A stretch of DNA of 57,265 bases from Candidatus Saccharimonadota bacterium (GTDB lineage Bacteria; Patescibacteriota; Saccharimonadia; Saccharimonadales; Saccharimonadaceae): contig JAEEKR010000014.1 in the NCBI GenBank assembly GCA_016282495.1, forward strand, positions 1 through 57,265, given 5' to 3'. Positions within the stretch are counted from its first letter, which is position 1; the number at the start of each line of letters is the position of its first letter. A program made the translations under genes and the position numbers. The notes beneath the pieces are model-generated. The model was not told where the DNA came from and did not search any database. It was given only the letters and a program-made list of their open reading frames with translations. Of this stretch, positions 15,945-25,196 are shown piece by piece.

Positions 15945-18452
15945 CTAGTGTTTGAACTTTTTATGTAGTTCTACTGTGACAAATGGAATGATGAATGAGA
16001 TTAATATGACTATAACAAGTGGTAATACGGGAACGCTTGTAACATGAAGCAATAATCCGAGTGGGCCAAAAACTGCCAAGCTTTGAAGAATGATTGCTAA
16101 AATGAGAGATATGATAAAGCTAGGGTTTCTGACTTTCAGTCTTGAGATAGCGGATTCGTGGATACCACGGACTGTGAAAGCATTGGTCCATTGCATAACC
16201 ACAAGCGCTACGAACGCGAGCGTATTAGATTGTTCGTGGGTTAGGAACTGACTAGAAATGTAGTATGTGCTAAGCGTGATAGTAGCCATAGTGATGGCAA
16301 TGATTACCATGCGTCTAATGAGGTAGCCGGATAGAATTGGGGCATCTTTTGGTTCTGGCTTACGTTTTAAATAATGCTTTTCGGATGGCTCGAGTCCGAT
16401 CGGTATAACCATTAGTGAATCTGTGACTAGGTTGATCCAAAGAATCTGTACTGGATAGAGGAGTTGTTCTCCGCCAAAGATCAGCGCGCCAACCATGGTC
16501 AGGATTTCTCCGGCATTGGTAGCAAGTAAATATACGAGCATGCGTCGAATGTTGGCTAAAATGATACGTCCTTCATGCATGGCCTCGATGATGTTTTTGA
16601 AGTTGTTATCTAGAAGCACAATATCGCCGGCGTCTTGGACAATGGCTGGGCCATCACCCATAGCGATACCGACGTGGGCATTAGTGAGAGCTGGAACGTC
16701 ATTGACGCCGTCGCCAGTCATGGCAACGATTTCGTTTTTCTTGATTGCGGTTAAAATTCTAAACTTATCTTCTGGTGTGACTCTTGCAAAAACCATAGTT
16801 TTTTTAACAATCTCCTCGAGGTCTTCATCTGGCATATTACCCATTCTTGAACAGTCAAATACTTGAGAAAAGTTGTTGGCCAGCCCTAGCTTTTTGCCGA
16901 TAGCAAAGGCGGTTTGGGCATGATCGCCCGTTACCATTTTAACTTTAATACCGGCAGTGGCGGCTTGTTTGATTGCAGGGATGGCTTCGGTGCGGACCGA
17001 ATCTGCAATGCCGATCAGGCCTCTGAAAGAAAAAACATCACTTTTATTTAGGCGGTTCAATTCATTAATTTCATGTTCGAGTTTGGTAGTGGCGATAGCG
17101 ATGACTTTATAGCCAGCATCACTCAATTCCTCTAGTTTAGCTTCAGCTGCTTCTCTATTCTTATCACTAAGTTTACACTTTGCAAAAACCGTTTCTGGAG
17201 CGCCCTTGATTACTAAATGCAGTACACCAGTTTTTGTCTCATATAGATTGCCGGAAATTTTCAAGGATTGATCGAACGCGTATGTGTGAACTGGACCGGT
17301 ATCCGCAAGATAGGATTTGTGTTTTTTGACGTAGTCTCTAATGGCAGTGTCTAGAGGATCGGTAGTTTCGGTTGCTGGTAAAGCGGATTCGGCGATAGTT
17401 TTAACAAAGTCTTTATCTTCGTCTTTGATTGACCAGATTTCTTGTAAGGATAATTTGTTTTCTGTGAGCGTGCCGGTTTTGTCGGATGCAATCGTGGTGA
17501 CGATGCCAATAGACTGAATGGCGCGCATCTCTTTAATGAGAGCGTGTTTTTTAGCCATGCGACGTGCGCCAAATGCTAGAACGATAGAGATGGCAACTGG
17601 CAAGCCTTCTGGTACTGCAGATACGATCATCGCGAGCGTAAATTCGGTTGCGAGGAAAAAGTTGATGCCGTTTACGAGCTGAACTATTAGAATAATTACG
17701 GCTAGCGATACTACAGCGATGGCGATTTTAACGATAAACTTATTGATTTTATCTTGAATTGGGCTAGATGATTCGGCAGACGAAGCAAGTGAGGCGATTT
17801 GGCCATATTCGGTGTTATTGCCGGTGGCGGTGACCAGCATTTTGCCGTTGCCAGTGAGGATGAATGAGCCAGAAAAAAGGATATTCCTTTGCTCATATAC
17901 TTTTTTGCTGCCAGAAATGGCTTTGGCGTCTTTAGCTATGGCGTCAGATTCGCCGGTGAGCATGGATTCGTTGGTGAGAAGGCCGGATTCTTCAATGATG
18001 CGACCATCGGCTGGGACACGGTCGCCTTCTTTGAAGATGACAATGTCTCCTGGGACAAGTTCTTCGGTGCTGATTTCGACCTCTTCTTTATTTCTAAGTA
18101 CGGTGATTTGATGCACGGTCTTTGCATGTAAACTTCTTAAAACGCGTTCGGTAGAAAAATCTTGAATGTAGTAGATGGTAGCGTTTACGGCGATGATAAT
18201 TGCGATAATGATAACCTCGGCCCAGTCTTGTTGGATGGCTGACAGAATCATGGCCGAAATTAGAATAATCATGAAAACATCAATGAATGGTTCGAGGATT
18301 TTTTTCCAGAGTGGAGTACTCTTAATATCAAGGATGTTTTTACCGTATTTTTTTTGGCGTCTTTTGACCTCGGCGTCTAGTAGGCCGGTGTCAGGGTTAG
18401 TTCTGAGACGCTCCAAGCTCTCTTTAACGGTTTGGTTATAGAAATTAAGCAT
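15945..18452 (-). CDS. P-type cation-transporting ATPase, Ca2+ (SERCA/PMCA-like)
   Basis: The 835-aa product has an N-terminal cation-ATPase domain, the actuator TGES motif (LTGESDAI), the phosphorylation site DKTGTLTEN near residue 327, and the hinge MTGDGVNDVPAL. About ten membrane helices include AVPEGLPVA, the calcium-pump type helix 4. It should export Ca2+ (or Mn2+) at ATP cost. I prefer ATG 18452 over 18458, because the TATACT -10 ends 8 nt upstream of 18452 and only 2 nt upstream of 18458. Confidence 0.92.
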   Translation of the reverse strand: MLNFYNQTVKESLERLRTNPDTGLLDAEVKRRQKKYGKNILDIKSTPLWKKILEPFIDVFMIILISAMILSAIQQDWAEVIIIAIIIAVNATIYYIQDFSTERVLRSLHAKTVHQITVLRNKEEVEISTEELVPGDIVIFKEGDRVPADGRIIEESGLLTNESMLTGESDAIAKDAKAISGSKKVYEQRNILFSGSFILTGNGKMLVTATGNNTEYGQIASLASSAESSSPIQDKINKFIVKIAIAVVSLAVIILIVQLVNGINFFLATEFTLAMIVSAVPEGLPVAISIVLAFGARRMAKKHALIKEMRAIQSIGIVTTIASDKTGTLTENKLSLQEIWSIKDEDKDFVKTIAESALPATETTDPLDTAIRDYVKKHKSYLADTGPVHTYAFDQSLKISGNLYETKTGVLHLVIKGAPETVFAKCKLSDKNREAAEAKLEELSDAGYKVIAIATTKLEHEINELNRLNKSDVFSFRGLIGIADSVRTEAIPAIKQAATAGIKVKMVTGDHAQTAFAIGKKLGLANNFSQVFDCSRMGNMPDEDLEEIVKKTMVFARVTPEDKFRILTAIKKNEIVAMTGDGVNDVPALTNAHVGIAMGDGPAIVQDAGDIVLLDNNFKNIIEAMHEGRIILANIRRMLVYLLATNAGEILTMVGALIFGGEQLLYPVQILWINLVTDSLMVIPIGLEPSEKHYLKRKPEPKDAPILSGYLIRRMVIIAITMATITLSTYYISSQFLTHEQSNTLAFVALVVMQWTNAFTVRGIHESAISRLKVRNPSFIISLILAIILQSLAVFGPLGLLLHVTSVPVLPLVIVILISFIIPFVTVELHKKFKH

Positions 18453-18460
18453 ATACATTT

Positions 18461-18466
18461 AGTATA
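18461..18466 (-). promoter_or_regulatory. -10 of the P-type ATPase gene
   Basis: Minus strand TATACT without the TGn extension, 8 nt before the ATG at 18452. Confidence 0.5.
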
Positions 18467-18510
18467 GCTGATTTTTTGGATAATTTAAAGGGGCGAAAAG
18501 AGTAAAATAT

Positions 18511-18539
18511 TTGATTTTTTATATTTTATGTTGTATAAT
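18511..18539 (+). promoter_or_regulatory. Promoter of the 18579 gene
   Basis: TTGATT (18511-18516), 17-bp spacer, TATAAT (18534-18539), then a 5'UTR with AGGAG at 18566-18570. Confidence 0.7.
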
Positions 18540-18578
18540 AGAATTATAAATCTATTTTGTACTTTAGGAGTGATACGG

Positions 18579-19148
18579 GTGAAGCATTTTATTCGATTTT
18601 TGATGTTGCTGGTAATACTACTTGCGATCTTTGTTGCTTTTCAAGATAGGATAGTTTTTAACTCAGAAGAACTATATTATTCTTGGAAAGAAAACAAAAC
18701 ATTGCAAGTTGGTAATCGAAATTATGAAGATGATTTACAGAACGATAAGTATTGGAATGGCAGAACATTTCTACTCGATGTTTATGCTACAGATCTTGGT
18801 TATATTCCGGCAGTCAAAAGATTCGAACCTCAACTTATGAATGGCGAGAAATTAACTATTTGGCGTTGCGGAAAAAGAAAGTTTTCGGTCGATAACAAGA
18901 AAAACACATTTATTGACGTAGTTGGAGATGAGTGGGAAGAGCTTATAACCACAACTGAATATGTTGATGATGGTTTTTCAATCAGGCTTGGCGATGTAGT
19001 GCTTAATGATGTTGATGAAGAAACTGTTATATATGCCGTTTCGACAATTTTAAACCTCAGAAAAAATGATTCTTTGCGCAGCGCTTCCGATGGTGTTCGC
19101 TGTGACCTTGAAGATTATCACACCAGCAGAAAGGGCGTCTTAGGCTAG
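18579..19148 (+). CDS. Membrane-anchored or secreted protein of unknown function
   Basis: The 189-aa product starts with a basic residue pair and one hydrophobic segment (about residues 4-21), then a soluble extracytoplasmic domain with WRCGKRKF and a late Cys in GVRCDLED. The frame is open further upstream, but the promoter -10 lies inside that upstream part. AGGAG sits 8 bases before GTG 18579, so GTG is the start. The stop TAG lies inside the terminator hairpin. No family recognised. Confidence 0.75.
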   Translation: MKHFIRFLMLLVILLAIFVAFQDRIVFNSEELYYSWKENKTLQVGNRNYEDDLQNDKYWNGRTFLLDVYATDLGYIPAVKRFEPQLMNGEKLTIWRCGKRKFSVDNKKNTFIDVVGDEWEELITTTEYVDDGFSIRLGDVVLNDVDEETVIYAVSTILNLRKNDSLRSASDGVRCDLEDYHTSRKGVLG

Positions 19149-19160
19149 ACGCTCTTTTTT
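19134..19160 (+). terminator. Terminator overlapping the stop codon of the 18579 gene
   Basis: GGGCGTC pairs with GACGCTC (one G-U), loop TTAGGCTA, followed by TTTTTTC. The TAG stop (19146-19148) is in the loop/3' arm. Confidence 0.8.
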
Positions 19161-19167
19161 CATGCTT

Positions 19168-22100
19168 TTACACGGTTGTAGTGCGATTTCTAATATCGTT
19201 GTAGATGATGGCGTACTCTGTTATGACGGTTTCTGAATCAACCGCGACGTTATTACCAGAATCTATATAGGTTTTCTTAGTATAGTCATTGTCGTCTGTG
19301 AAATCATATCTGGTAGATGGGTCATATTCGGCGATGTAGTTTAGATACTTCATTGTTTCTAGAGCAATAATAACATTCTCCTTTGTTAAACCAGATTGTC
19401 GTGCAAGAACCCCTTCATAGGAATTATCTAGAGGGTGATTACTATAATATTCTTCTAGATATGCAACTTCGGATGAAGTATACTCTGGGTCGATAGACTC
19501 CATTAGGCGCTGGTCTTCAAGGAAGCGTTGATAATATTCGCCTTCTTCTGACCAGCTTGGAGTAGCAGAAGTGACTCCATTCCCATAATCGGCTCCCCCT
19601 GATGTATTACCCGCTACGCACGTTTCTCCCGTGATCCAGCCAATATTCCTTGCTACGTTAGTGTTTTGGATTACATCTAATGCATCGCCTATGATAGGGA
19701 TTGCACCAATACCGGAATTAGCTATCGTATTTGCGGCTTCAGAATCTGTTTCTACTGTGCCAACTTGGAAGTCATTTGAGATGTTCTGATCGGCAAAGCC
19801 AAAAGTTGATGAACGTTCGCTACAGTATTTAACGTATTTTGATAAATTAGACCCTTCTTTTATTTTTGGCGCTCCACTTGAGGTTTGGCCATCAAAGTTT
19901 TCGCCACCATCAAGATTTGCTACTCGGTCGATGATGTCGATAGGGTTTTCTTCTATGGTTTTACTTTTTACATCTGTTACAATATACGGGTTGCAGTATG
20001 CGTCGCCTACAGCTCCGATAGATTCTAGGTATGGGCAATTGCCAGTTCCTTCGATCATTTTCGCAGCTGTAACTGCAGATGCAGAAGGAAGTATAGAATT
20101 TAGAGAACTCTTTGTAATATTTCCGAGAGTCGTTAATAAGCCGGAGGCTGTGTAGCTAGTGGTATAGAATGAAGCAAATTTTGTGAGTAGCGAACCTAAG
20201 AAAGTGTATTGAGATGTCGCATCAAAAGGACTACGGTTGGCGCGTTCGTATTCGGCATTATCAGCGATTACTTTTTCATGTTCAATTGAATAAGCTAAGA
20301 GCCCGCTTTTATTTGTTAATGAACCTCCTCCAGATCTATGATTGCTCCCCATATACATATTTGCGCCAGAAACAAGTGCATTGCCAAGATCCTCTCCAGC
20401 TAGGTTGCTAATCAAATCCCTGGTTAGCATAGCAGCTAGCTTTGGCACGATTAGCTTTATTGCAACTGTTACAGCGGCTCCTATTGCTATACTTGTAGCA
20501 ATACTTACACCAACATCCTTGATTAAAGAAGTTCCCATTGACAATATAGCTTCCACGACTGATATTACGGCGCTTGCTGCTGCGGTTGCGATTTTAGCGA
20601 TAGTACAAGTCACAAATGATACTGCTCCAACTCCAAGTTTTTTTAGTATTCCATCGAAACTTCCTGAAATATTGAACGATTGGACACTCGGGTCGTTTTG
20701 GTTTACTGCCGTATTGCCATATAAAGCAGCAATTCCCGCAGATTGCATAGCCGATACATTTTCTCTTGTAGTATATTCTTCTATATCATGACTTTCATCA
20801 TCTTCTCTAACACTATCTACGGTGATTCCGTCTTCGTCGGTGACTCTCCAGCTTTTTGTATCAGCGGTAGTCACTAGAGATTCCGATAAGACGTGGATTG
20901 GAGAATCAACACCTTCTCCGTATTGTGTTTTTTGAATGGCTTCAGTAAAACTCGATATTAATTTGACAACTTGTAAACCTTCAGCCGCTGCAGCTAGGAT
21001 GCTAATTGAACCAATAACACCTGCGACTGCGCATACGACGTTTGCTGTCATTTGTGCTACATTAGCTGCGCCAGAGGCTTTGGCTGCCTTGGCTGATTTT
21101 GCTACTTTATTAGCCTCTGCTTTAACGTCATCAACGTCCATCCCAGCCTTTACCTTTGACTCTTCGCCTGGGACCTCGCTAATTTCTCCGGTTTTTGTCC
21201 CGTCATCGTTCGTTTTCGATTCGATATCCCCTACTTTCGCCCTCCCAGATACTTCGTCTGCACCTTTACTCATATCTGATTTTGCGACATCTAGCTCTGC
21301 CGCTTTCGCAGACTTAGTATTTCCTGCCTCCTCTGCTTCCACCCTTTCTCGGAAGTTTTTGAAGTGGTTTCGCGAGGTGTCTATTCTATTTATGAACCGA
21401 AGTGTAAGGTTATCAAACCAGGCTCCAACAGAACCTTTCCAGGTACGAGATGCTTTATTGTAAGCATTTCTAAAATCGGCCAGTTTTGAATATGCCTCAT
21501 CAAAACTTATGGATTTACCAAATTTTTCGCCATCCAGTTCAAACCCATCACCAATTTTTGAGGCTAAACTGTCGTCTGGAGCTATAAGCGTTCTTGTTGG
21601 TGAACCATCATCTAATGCTAAATATGTTTTGCCGCCTATCTCGACTTCTTCTATTCCTTGGGCTTTTAACTTAGCACTTTGTTTAGACGTTATTTTAAAT
21701 TTATGTTTTCCAAAGAATGTCGTATGTATACAATCTTTTGTTAAACCGCCGTTTGTTTGATACCTAAAGAAACTTCTTGATCTTAAGGAAGTACTAACCC
21801 CCATTGAGTCGAAGTTACCAATGAACTGCGAAACTAAGCTAAATGGCATGAGACTTTGGCCACCAAGCATAAGGCCGCCAACGCCCATAAACAGTGCGAT
21901 AATGGCACCAATTGGGCCACCTTTTTTAAGTTTGCCTTTAAGACCGCCTTTTTTGCCTCCGGCTTTGGCTCCACGCACATTATTTATGAAACTTCCGCCA
22001 GCTTCGGCGCCTAGAACACTTGCTGCTCCCGCGCCAGTTTTAGCAATTGGACTAGCTACAGCGCTTTTTTCGGCATCGCCTAGGTTTCTGCTTGCGTCCT

Positions 22101-22272
22101 CTGCTTTTTCGGCTTTTTTTGATCTTTTTGGTTTTGATGTTTTATAAAAATCAGAATCGCCATAGGCGTTATCTTCTTCTGACCCAAAAAGGCCATAAGA
22201 GCGTTCATCTTCTGGCTGAAATAAGCCATACCTCTCTTCTTCGGAATCTCCCTTATTACGACCAAATGCCAT
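19168..22272 (-). CDS. Large multi-span membrane protein with N-terminal YGLF repeats, unknown
   Basis: The 1034-aa product has an acidic N-terminus with RYGLFQPED and SYGLFGSEED, an Ala/Lys/Gly-rich stretch (residues about 60-115), and a first hydrophobic segment near 117-145. A polar domain to about 400 follows, rich in Asp/Glu/Lys. Hydrophobic blocks lie near 407-435 and 548-625, then a long polar C-terminal region with scattered Cys (GNCPYL, DAYCNP, KYCSER). The layout resembles large accessory proteins near type IV secretion genes in this phylum, but no VirB motif is visible and no secretion genes are adjacent. A TGaTATAAA lies 11 nt before the ATG. Confidence 0.75.
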   Translation of the reverse strand: MAFGRNKGDSEEERYGLFQPEDERSYGLFGSEEDNAYGDSDFYKTSKPKRSKKAEKAEDASRNLGDAEKSAVASPIAKTGAGAASVLGAEAGGSFINNVRGAKAGGKKGGLKGKLKKGGPIGAIIALFMGVGGLMLGGQSLMPFSLVSQFIGNFDSMGVSTSLRSRSFFRYQTNGGLTKDCIHTTFFGKHKFKITSKQSAKLKAQGIEEVEIGGKTYLALDDGSPTRTLIAPDDSLASKIGDGFELDGEKFGKSISFDEAYSKLADFRNAYNKASRTWKGSVGAWFDNLTLRFINRIDTSRNHFKNFRERVEAEEAGNTKSAKAAELDVAKSDMSKGADEVSGRAKVGDIESKTNDDGTKTGEISEVPGEESKVKAGMDVDDVKAEANKVAKSAKAAKASGAANVAQMTANVVCAVAGVIGSISILAAAAEGLQVVKLISSFTEAIQKTQYGEGVDSPIHVLSESLVTTADTKSWRVTDEDGITVDSVREDDESHDIEEYTTRENVSAMQSAGIAALYGNTAVNQNDPSVQSFNISGSFDGILKKLGVGAVSFVTCTIAKIATAAASAVISVVEAILSMGTSLIKDVGVSIATSIAIGAAVTVAIKLIVPKLAAMLTRDLISNLAGEDLGNALVSGANMYMGSNHRSGGGSLTNKSGLLAYSIEHEKVIADNAEYERANRSPFDATSQYTFLGSLLTKFASFYTTSYTASGLLTTLGNITKSSLNSILPSASAVTAAKMIEGTGNCPYLESIGAVGDAYCNPYIVTDVKSKTIEENPIDIIDRVANLDGGENFDGQTSSGAPKIKEGSNLSKYVKYCSERSSTFGFADQNISNDFQVGTVETDSEAANTIANSGIGAIPIIGDALDVIQNTNVARNIGWITGETCVAGNTSGGADYGNGVTSATPSWSEEGEYYQRFLEDQRLMESIDPEYTSSEVAYLEEYYSNHPLDNSYEGVLARQSGLTKENVIIALETMKYLNYIAEYDPSTRYDFTDDNDYTKKTYIDSGNNVAVDSETVITEYAIIYNDIRNRTTTV

Positions 22273-22339
22273 ATTGGTCTTATTTTATATCATGTGGCCA
22301 AAAAACACAAGCATATTGACTTTTCTGGATATTTGTGCT

Positions 22340-22345
22340 CATAAT
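22340..22345 (+). promoter_or_regulatory. -10 of the 22352 gene, leaderless
   Basis: CATAAT with exactly 6 nt before ATG 22352. TG lies two bases upstream of the hexamer. Confidence 0.5.
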
Positions 22346-22351
22346 GAGATT

Positions 22352-22552
22352 ATGAGTCGCCAAAACAAACATTCTAAAAATCAGATCTATGAACCAAAAA
22401 GGTGTTGGGTTGGTGAGATTCAAAAGATCTGCTATGCCTCAAAAGAAGAAGCTGAAGTGGCGGCTAAAGTTACTGAATATGATCATGGTGCTAAAAATCT
22501 TGGCGTTTATAAATGCGAGTATGGTGATCATTGGCATTTGAGTTCGAAGTAG
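22352..22552 (+). CDS. Small protein with C-terminal HWHL motif
   Basis: The 66-aa product starts MSRQNKHSKN and contains CWVGEIQKICYASKEEAEVAA and YKCEYGDHWHLSSK (read as two segments). Two or three Cys plus paired His suggest a small metal site. The pattern of an aromatic-Cys strand ending in WHL is familiar from short CPR proteins. The open frame extends upstream to 22274, but the -10 spacing supports ATG 22352. Its last 62 bases overlap the 3' end of the cutinase-like gene on the other strand. Confidence 0.6.
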   Translation: MSRQNKHSKNQIYEPKRCWVGEIQKICYASKEEAEVAAKVTEYDHGAKNLGVYKCEYGDHWHLSSK

Positions 22553-24524
22553 TTTTTTTCATGATGCCACTATCGGGAGCCTTTACAGGCAATTTTTTAT
22601 TGTATTTGGTTTTATTTTTGATAAGTATTGTTTGTGGTTCTCCACGTTCTCCTGTGTTTGAAAATGGTATTAATGAAATTGTATTATCGATATTTTTGTT
22701 TAAATCTGTGATGGTAAAATGATTTTCGGTTAACTTGCCAAGGAACGCATCATTTAGGATTAGATATACATTCTCTTCTTCCGATTTTGAAAAATCAATT
22801 GTGATTGAGTTTTCGTTTTCAGCATAATTGATTATTTTTGTTTCTGTTTCTACTTCATCTATTTTACTTAAGACATCGAGTTTGGCAGACATGGTGCCAA
22901 TTAAACCATTTTTGTCTGTAATTCTAACTTGGATATATCCTGAAACTGGTTCGAAGTAAACTTTGTTGATGGTGGGGTTAACTGTGGTTGTTTCAAAAAC
23001 ACCGTCACAGTCTAAATCCCATTCGTATTTCGTAATATTCGACGAGGCAATTGAGCTGCTTGCATCAAAGAGCAGTTCTTCCCCTACGAGAGCACTGTAT
23101 TCCGGATTGGAAAGAATTGCAGTCGGTCTTTCGATAATGCTATCTGTAGATAAACTGAGCTCTCCAGTAACATCGTATACTTTGCCTCCAGTAGATTCGG
23201 CTAGACTATGATATTCTTCGGCTGTTTCTGGTGTTGTGATGATATAGAAATTTACTGGATCAATTTCTAGACTACGTCTTACGACTTGGTGAAAACTAAC
23301 TTTATCTATGTCGATTGGATGATAACCAGCATCTGTTAGAAGTACAACAGTTTTTACGGCCCCAAGCTTCCATTTTTCGGTGTCTAATACTTTTAGTGAT
23401 GCCGACATTGCCGATTCTAATTCGTCGCCACCGCCAGAAACGGTGATGGAATCCAGTTCTTCTTTGAATGTGTCTAAGGTGCACGTTTCAAATCCGCAAT
23501 GCCTAATTGGATCGAACGGATCGGAAAGATCCCGATATTCGTATAATGCGATGCGGCCGTCCATATCTATGGCTTCCTTAGCTAGTCTTAGAGCCTCAGA
23601 TTTGTATTTTTCGATTAAGCCAGACATTGAGCCAGTTGAATCTATCAAGATTGCTACATCGTGCGTTGATAGATTGACCTCGACTTTTGGTATTTTATCT
23701 GGAAAATGATCAGAAAGCTTATTATTAATTACTTTTGCTAATTTGTCATATATACCGTCTGATACGTAAGAGACGTGGCTTTTTAATGGCTGGAGGATTG
23801 AAATATATTTGCTACAAATTATGTCGTGATAATTACACCAAGCACCTAGTTTGTCGATATAGTTATTTGGTTGATACGGATCATTTTTCCCCAATATTCC
23901 TTCATATGCTTTGCAGTCTGGCACGTAAGCACGGTAATTAGATAAGTTTTTACCGCGGCAAGCGTCTGGATTTGATCCAGAACCTTCTGGTAAGTACAGT
24001 TTTGGGTCCCCTAAAGTGGCGGCGTAAATTATTTTGGAAGAATCTATTGTCTTGATGGCGTTAGACACTACAAGGCCGCCCTGTGAATATCCAGAAATTA
24101 CATATTTAGTTGATTTGCAGTTAGAACTTGTAGCATTGATATAAGAAGTCAACTCTTCCGTTCCTGTTTTTACACTATCGCCAAACGCATAAGATTCTCC
24201 TGCGCTCACATAAGCACCTATACTGTTGATAACTTCAGACAACGAATTAAACCCGATTGCCGTAGCGGGATACTGGTGACCATTCTGTGGCGAGCTGCCT
24301 AGTTCGTAAAAACTGTATTTTATACTTTTACCGCTGATGTTCTCTTCGATTTTGTTTTTAAATTCTTGATAATTTTTATCATTTAATGATTCGCCTGAAC
24401 CTCTTGCGAATACAAAAGCCACGTCTTTACATTCATCCTTTGAAATAGTTTGGCTGTTTTGAACGTTTAGTAATAGCAGCGGCAAAAGTAGCAAGCTGTA
24501 TTTGATTTTATTAAGATATTCCAT
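22491..24524 (-). CDS. Secreted cutinase-like hydrolase fused to vWA and PKD domains
   Basis: The 677-aa product starts with a signal peptide (about residues 1-25). A cutinase domain follows: DVAFVFARGSGES, nucleophile elbow GYSQGG near residue 150, Asp in NYHDIIC and His in SHVSYVSDG, a complete Ser-Asp-His triad. Next is a von Willebrand A domain with the MIDAS motif DSTGSM and LLTDAG. A PKD-type domain (FDASSSI, YEWDLDCDG) comes next, then a second beta domain. The tail has KAPDSG, reminiscent of a wall-anchor motif, but no hydrophobic segment follows. It is likely an extracellular esterase/adhesin acting on a host envelope. Cutinases are typical of Actinobacteria, the usual hosts of Saccharibacteria. 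Confidence 0.85.
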   Translation of the reverse strand: MEYLNKIKYSLLLLPLLLLNVQNSQTISKDECKDVAFVFARGSGESLNDKNYQEFKNKIEENISGKSIKYSFYELGSSPQNGHQYPATAIGFNSLSEVINSIGAYVSAGESYAFGDSVKTGTEELTSYINATSSNCKSTKYVISGYSQGGLVVSNAIKTIDSSKIIYAATLGDPKLYLPEGSGSNPDACRGKNLSNYRAYVPDCKAYEGILGKNDPYQPNNYIDKLGAWCNYHDIICSKYISILQPLKSHVSYVSDGIYDKLAKVINNKLSDHFPDKIPKVEVNLSTHDVAILIDSTGSMSGLIEKYKSEALRLAKEAIDMDGRIALYEYRDLSDPFDPIRHCGFETCTLDTFKEELDSITVSGGGDELESAMSASLKVLDTEKWKLGAVKTVVLLTDAGYHPIDIDKVSFHQVVRRSLEIDPVNFYIITTPETAEEYHSLAESTGGKVYDVTGELSLSTDSIIERPTAILSNPEYSALVGEELLFDASSSIASSNITKYEWDLDCDGVFETTTVNPTINKVYFEPVSGYIQVRITDKNGLIGTMSAKLDVLSKIDEVETETKIINYAENENSITIDFSKSEEENVYLILNDAFLGKLTENHFTITDLNKNIDNTISLIPFSNTGERGEPQTILIKNKTKYNKKLPVKAPDSGIMKKTTSNSNANDHHTRIYKRQDF

Positions 24525-24652
24525 ATTTTCCCTTAATTAGTTTTGGTGGCAGTTTAGAAAAAGCCTTTAAAAACTACAACCTTAAGCGTAATTAACTTGT
24601 GATTTGATTTTTGATTTGTTTTAAGGTAGGATATAAAAAAGAGGCGAAAAAG

Positions 24653-25195
24653 ATGACAAAACAGCTTGAATGGGATCAATATTTTATGGACATTGCCGAT
24701 GAAGTGGCAAAAAAATCTAAGGACCCCTCCTCACAAAATGGGTGTGTGATTGTAGATTCTAGGCATCGTCCGGTATCTTTTGGTTATAATGGTACGATTC
24801 AAGGTGCGGATGAAACTAAGCTGACACTGTCTGAACGTCCAATGAAATATTATTTTGCTATTCATTCCGAGATGAATGCGGTGTTGTTTGCACAGCGAGA
24901 TTTGACCGGTTGTACTTTATATAATCGTATTGCAACATGTGAAAACTGTTTGAAATATTGTTTGCAAGCAGGAATTAAAAGGTTCGTATATAAGGAACTT
25001 CGTGTTGCTTCTTATAATAAAACTACTAAAACTATGACAAATGTCGACACCGATGAGGCTGTAATCAGGCTTCTTGCTGCAATGCCTGAAGTTGAAACTT
25101 TAAATATTACTAACGGGAAAACTTATACCCAGGATATACTGGATTCTTATGATAAGAATTCTGAAGAGTACAATCGCTTAGCCAAGTGGATTTAG
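24653..25195 (+). CDS. dCMP deaminase (ComEB-like)
   Basis: The 180-aa zinc-dependent deaminase has HSEMNAVLFA (HxE) near residue 78 and the Cys pair TCENCLKYC. It converts dCMP to dUMP for dTMP supply and fits with tdk, tmk and nrdD. The start ATG 24653 follows AGAGG 6-10 bases upstream; a longer open frame from 24611 is rejected because the likely -10 (TATAAA at 24632) lies inside it. It is convergent with the 25197 gene, one base apart. Confidence 0.88.
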   Translation: MTKQLEWDQYFMDIADEVAKKSKDPSSQNGCVIVDSRHRPVSFGYNGTIQGADETKLTLSERPMKYYFAIHSEMNAVLFAQRDLTGCTLYNRIATCENCLKYCLQAGIKRFVYKELRVASYNKTTKTMTNVDTDEAVIRLLAAMPEVETLNITNGKTYTQDILDSYDKNSEEYNRLAKWI

Positions 25196-25196
25196 T

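Noticed and set aside
20342-21463. Ala/Ser-rich open frames opposite the 1034-aa gene
   Set aside because: Reverse reading of Ala/Gly-rich codons; no start signals.
22560-22580. A7 run near the cutinase 3' end as a frameshift that lost a membrane anchor
   Set aside because: The shifted frame just downstream (KKNYFELKCQ) is polar and shows no membrane segment, so a simple frameshift does not restore an anchor.
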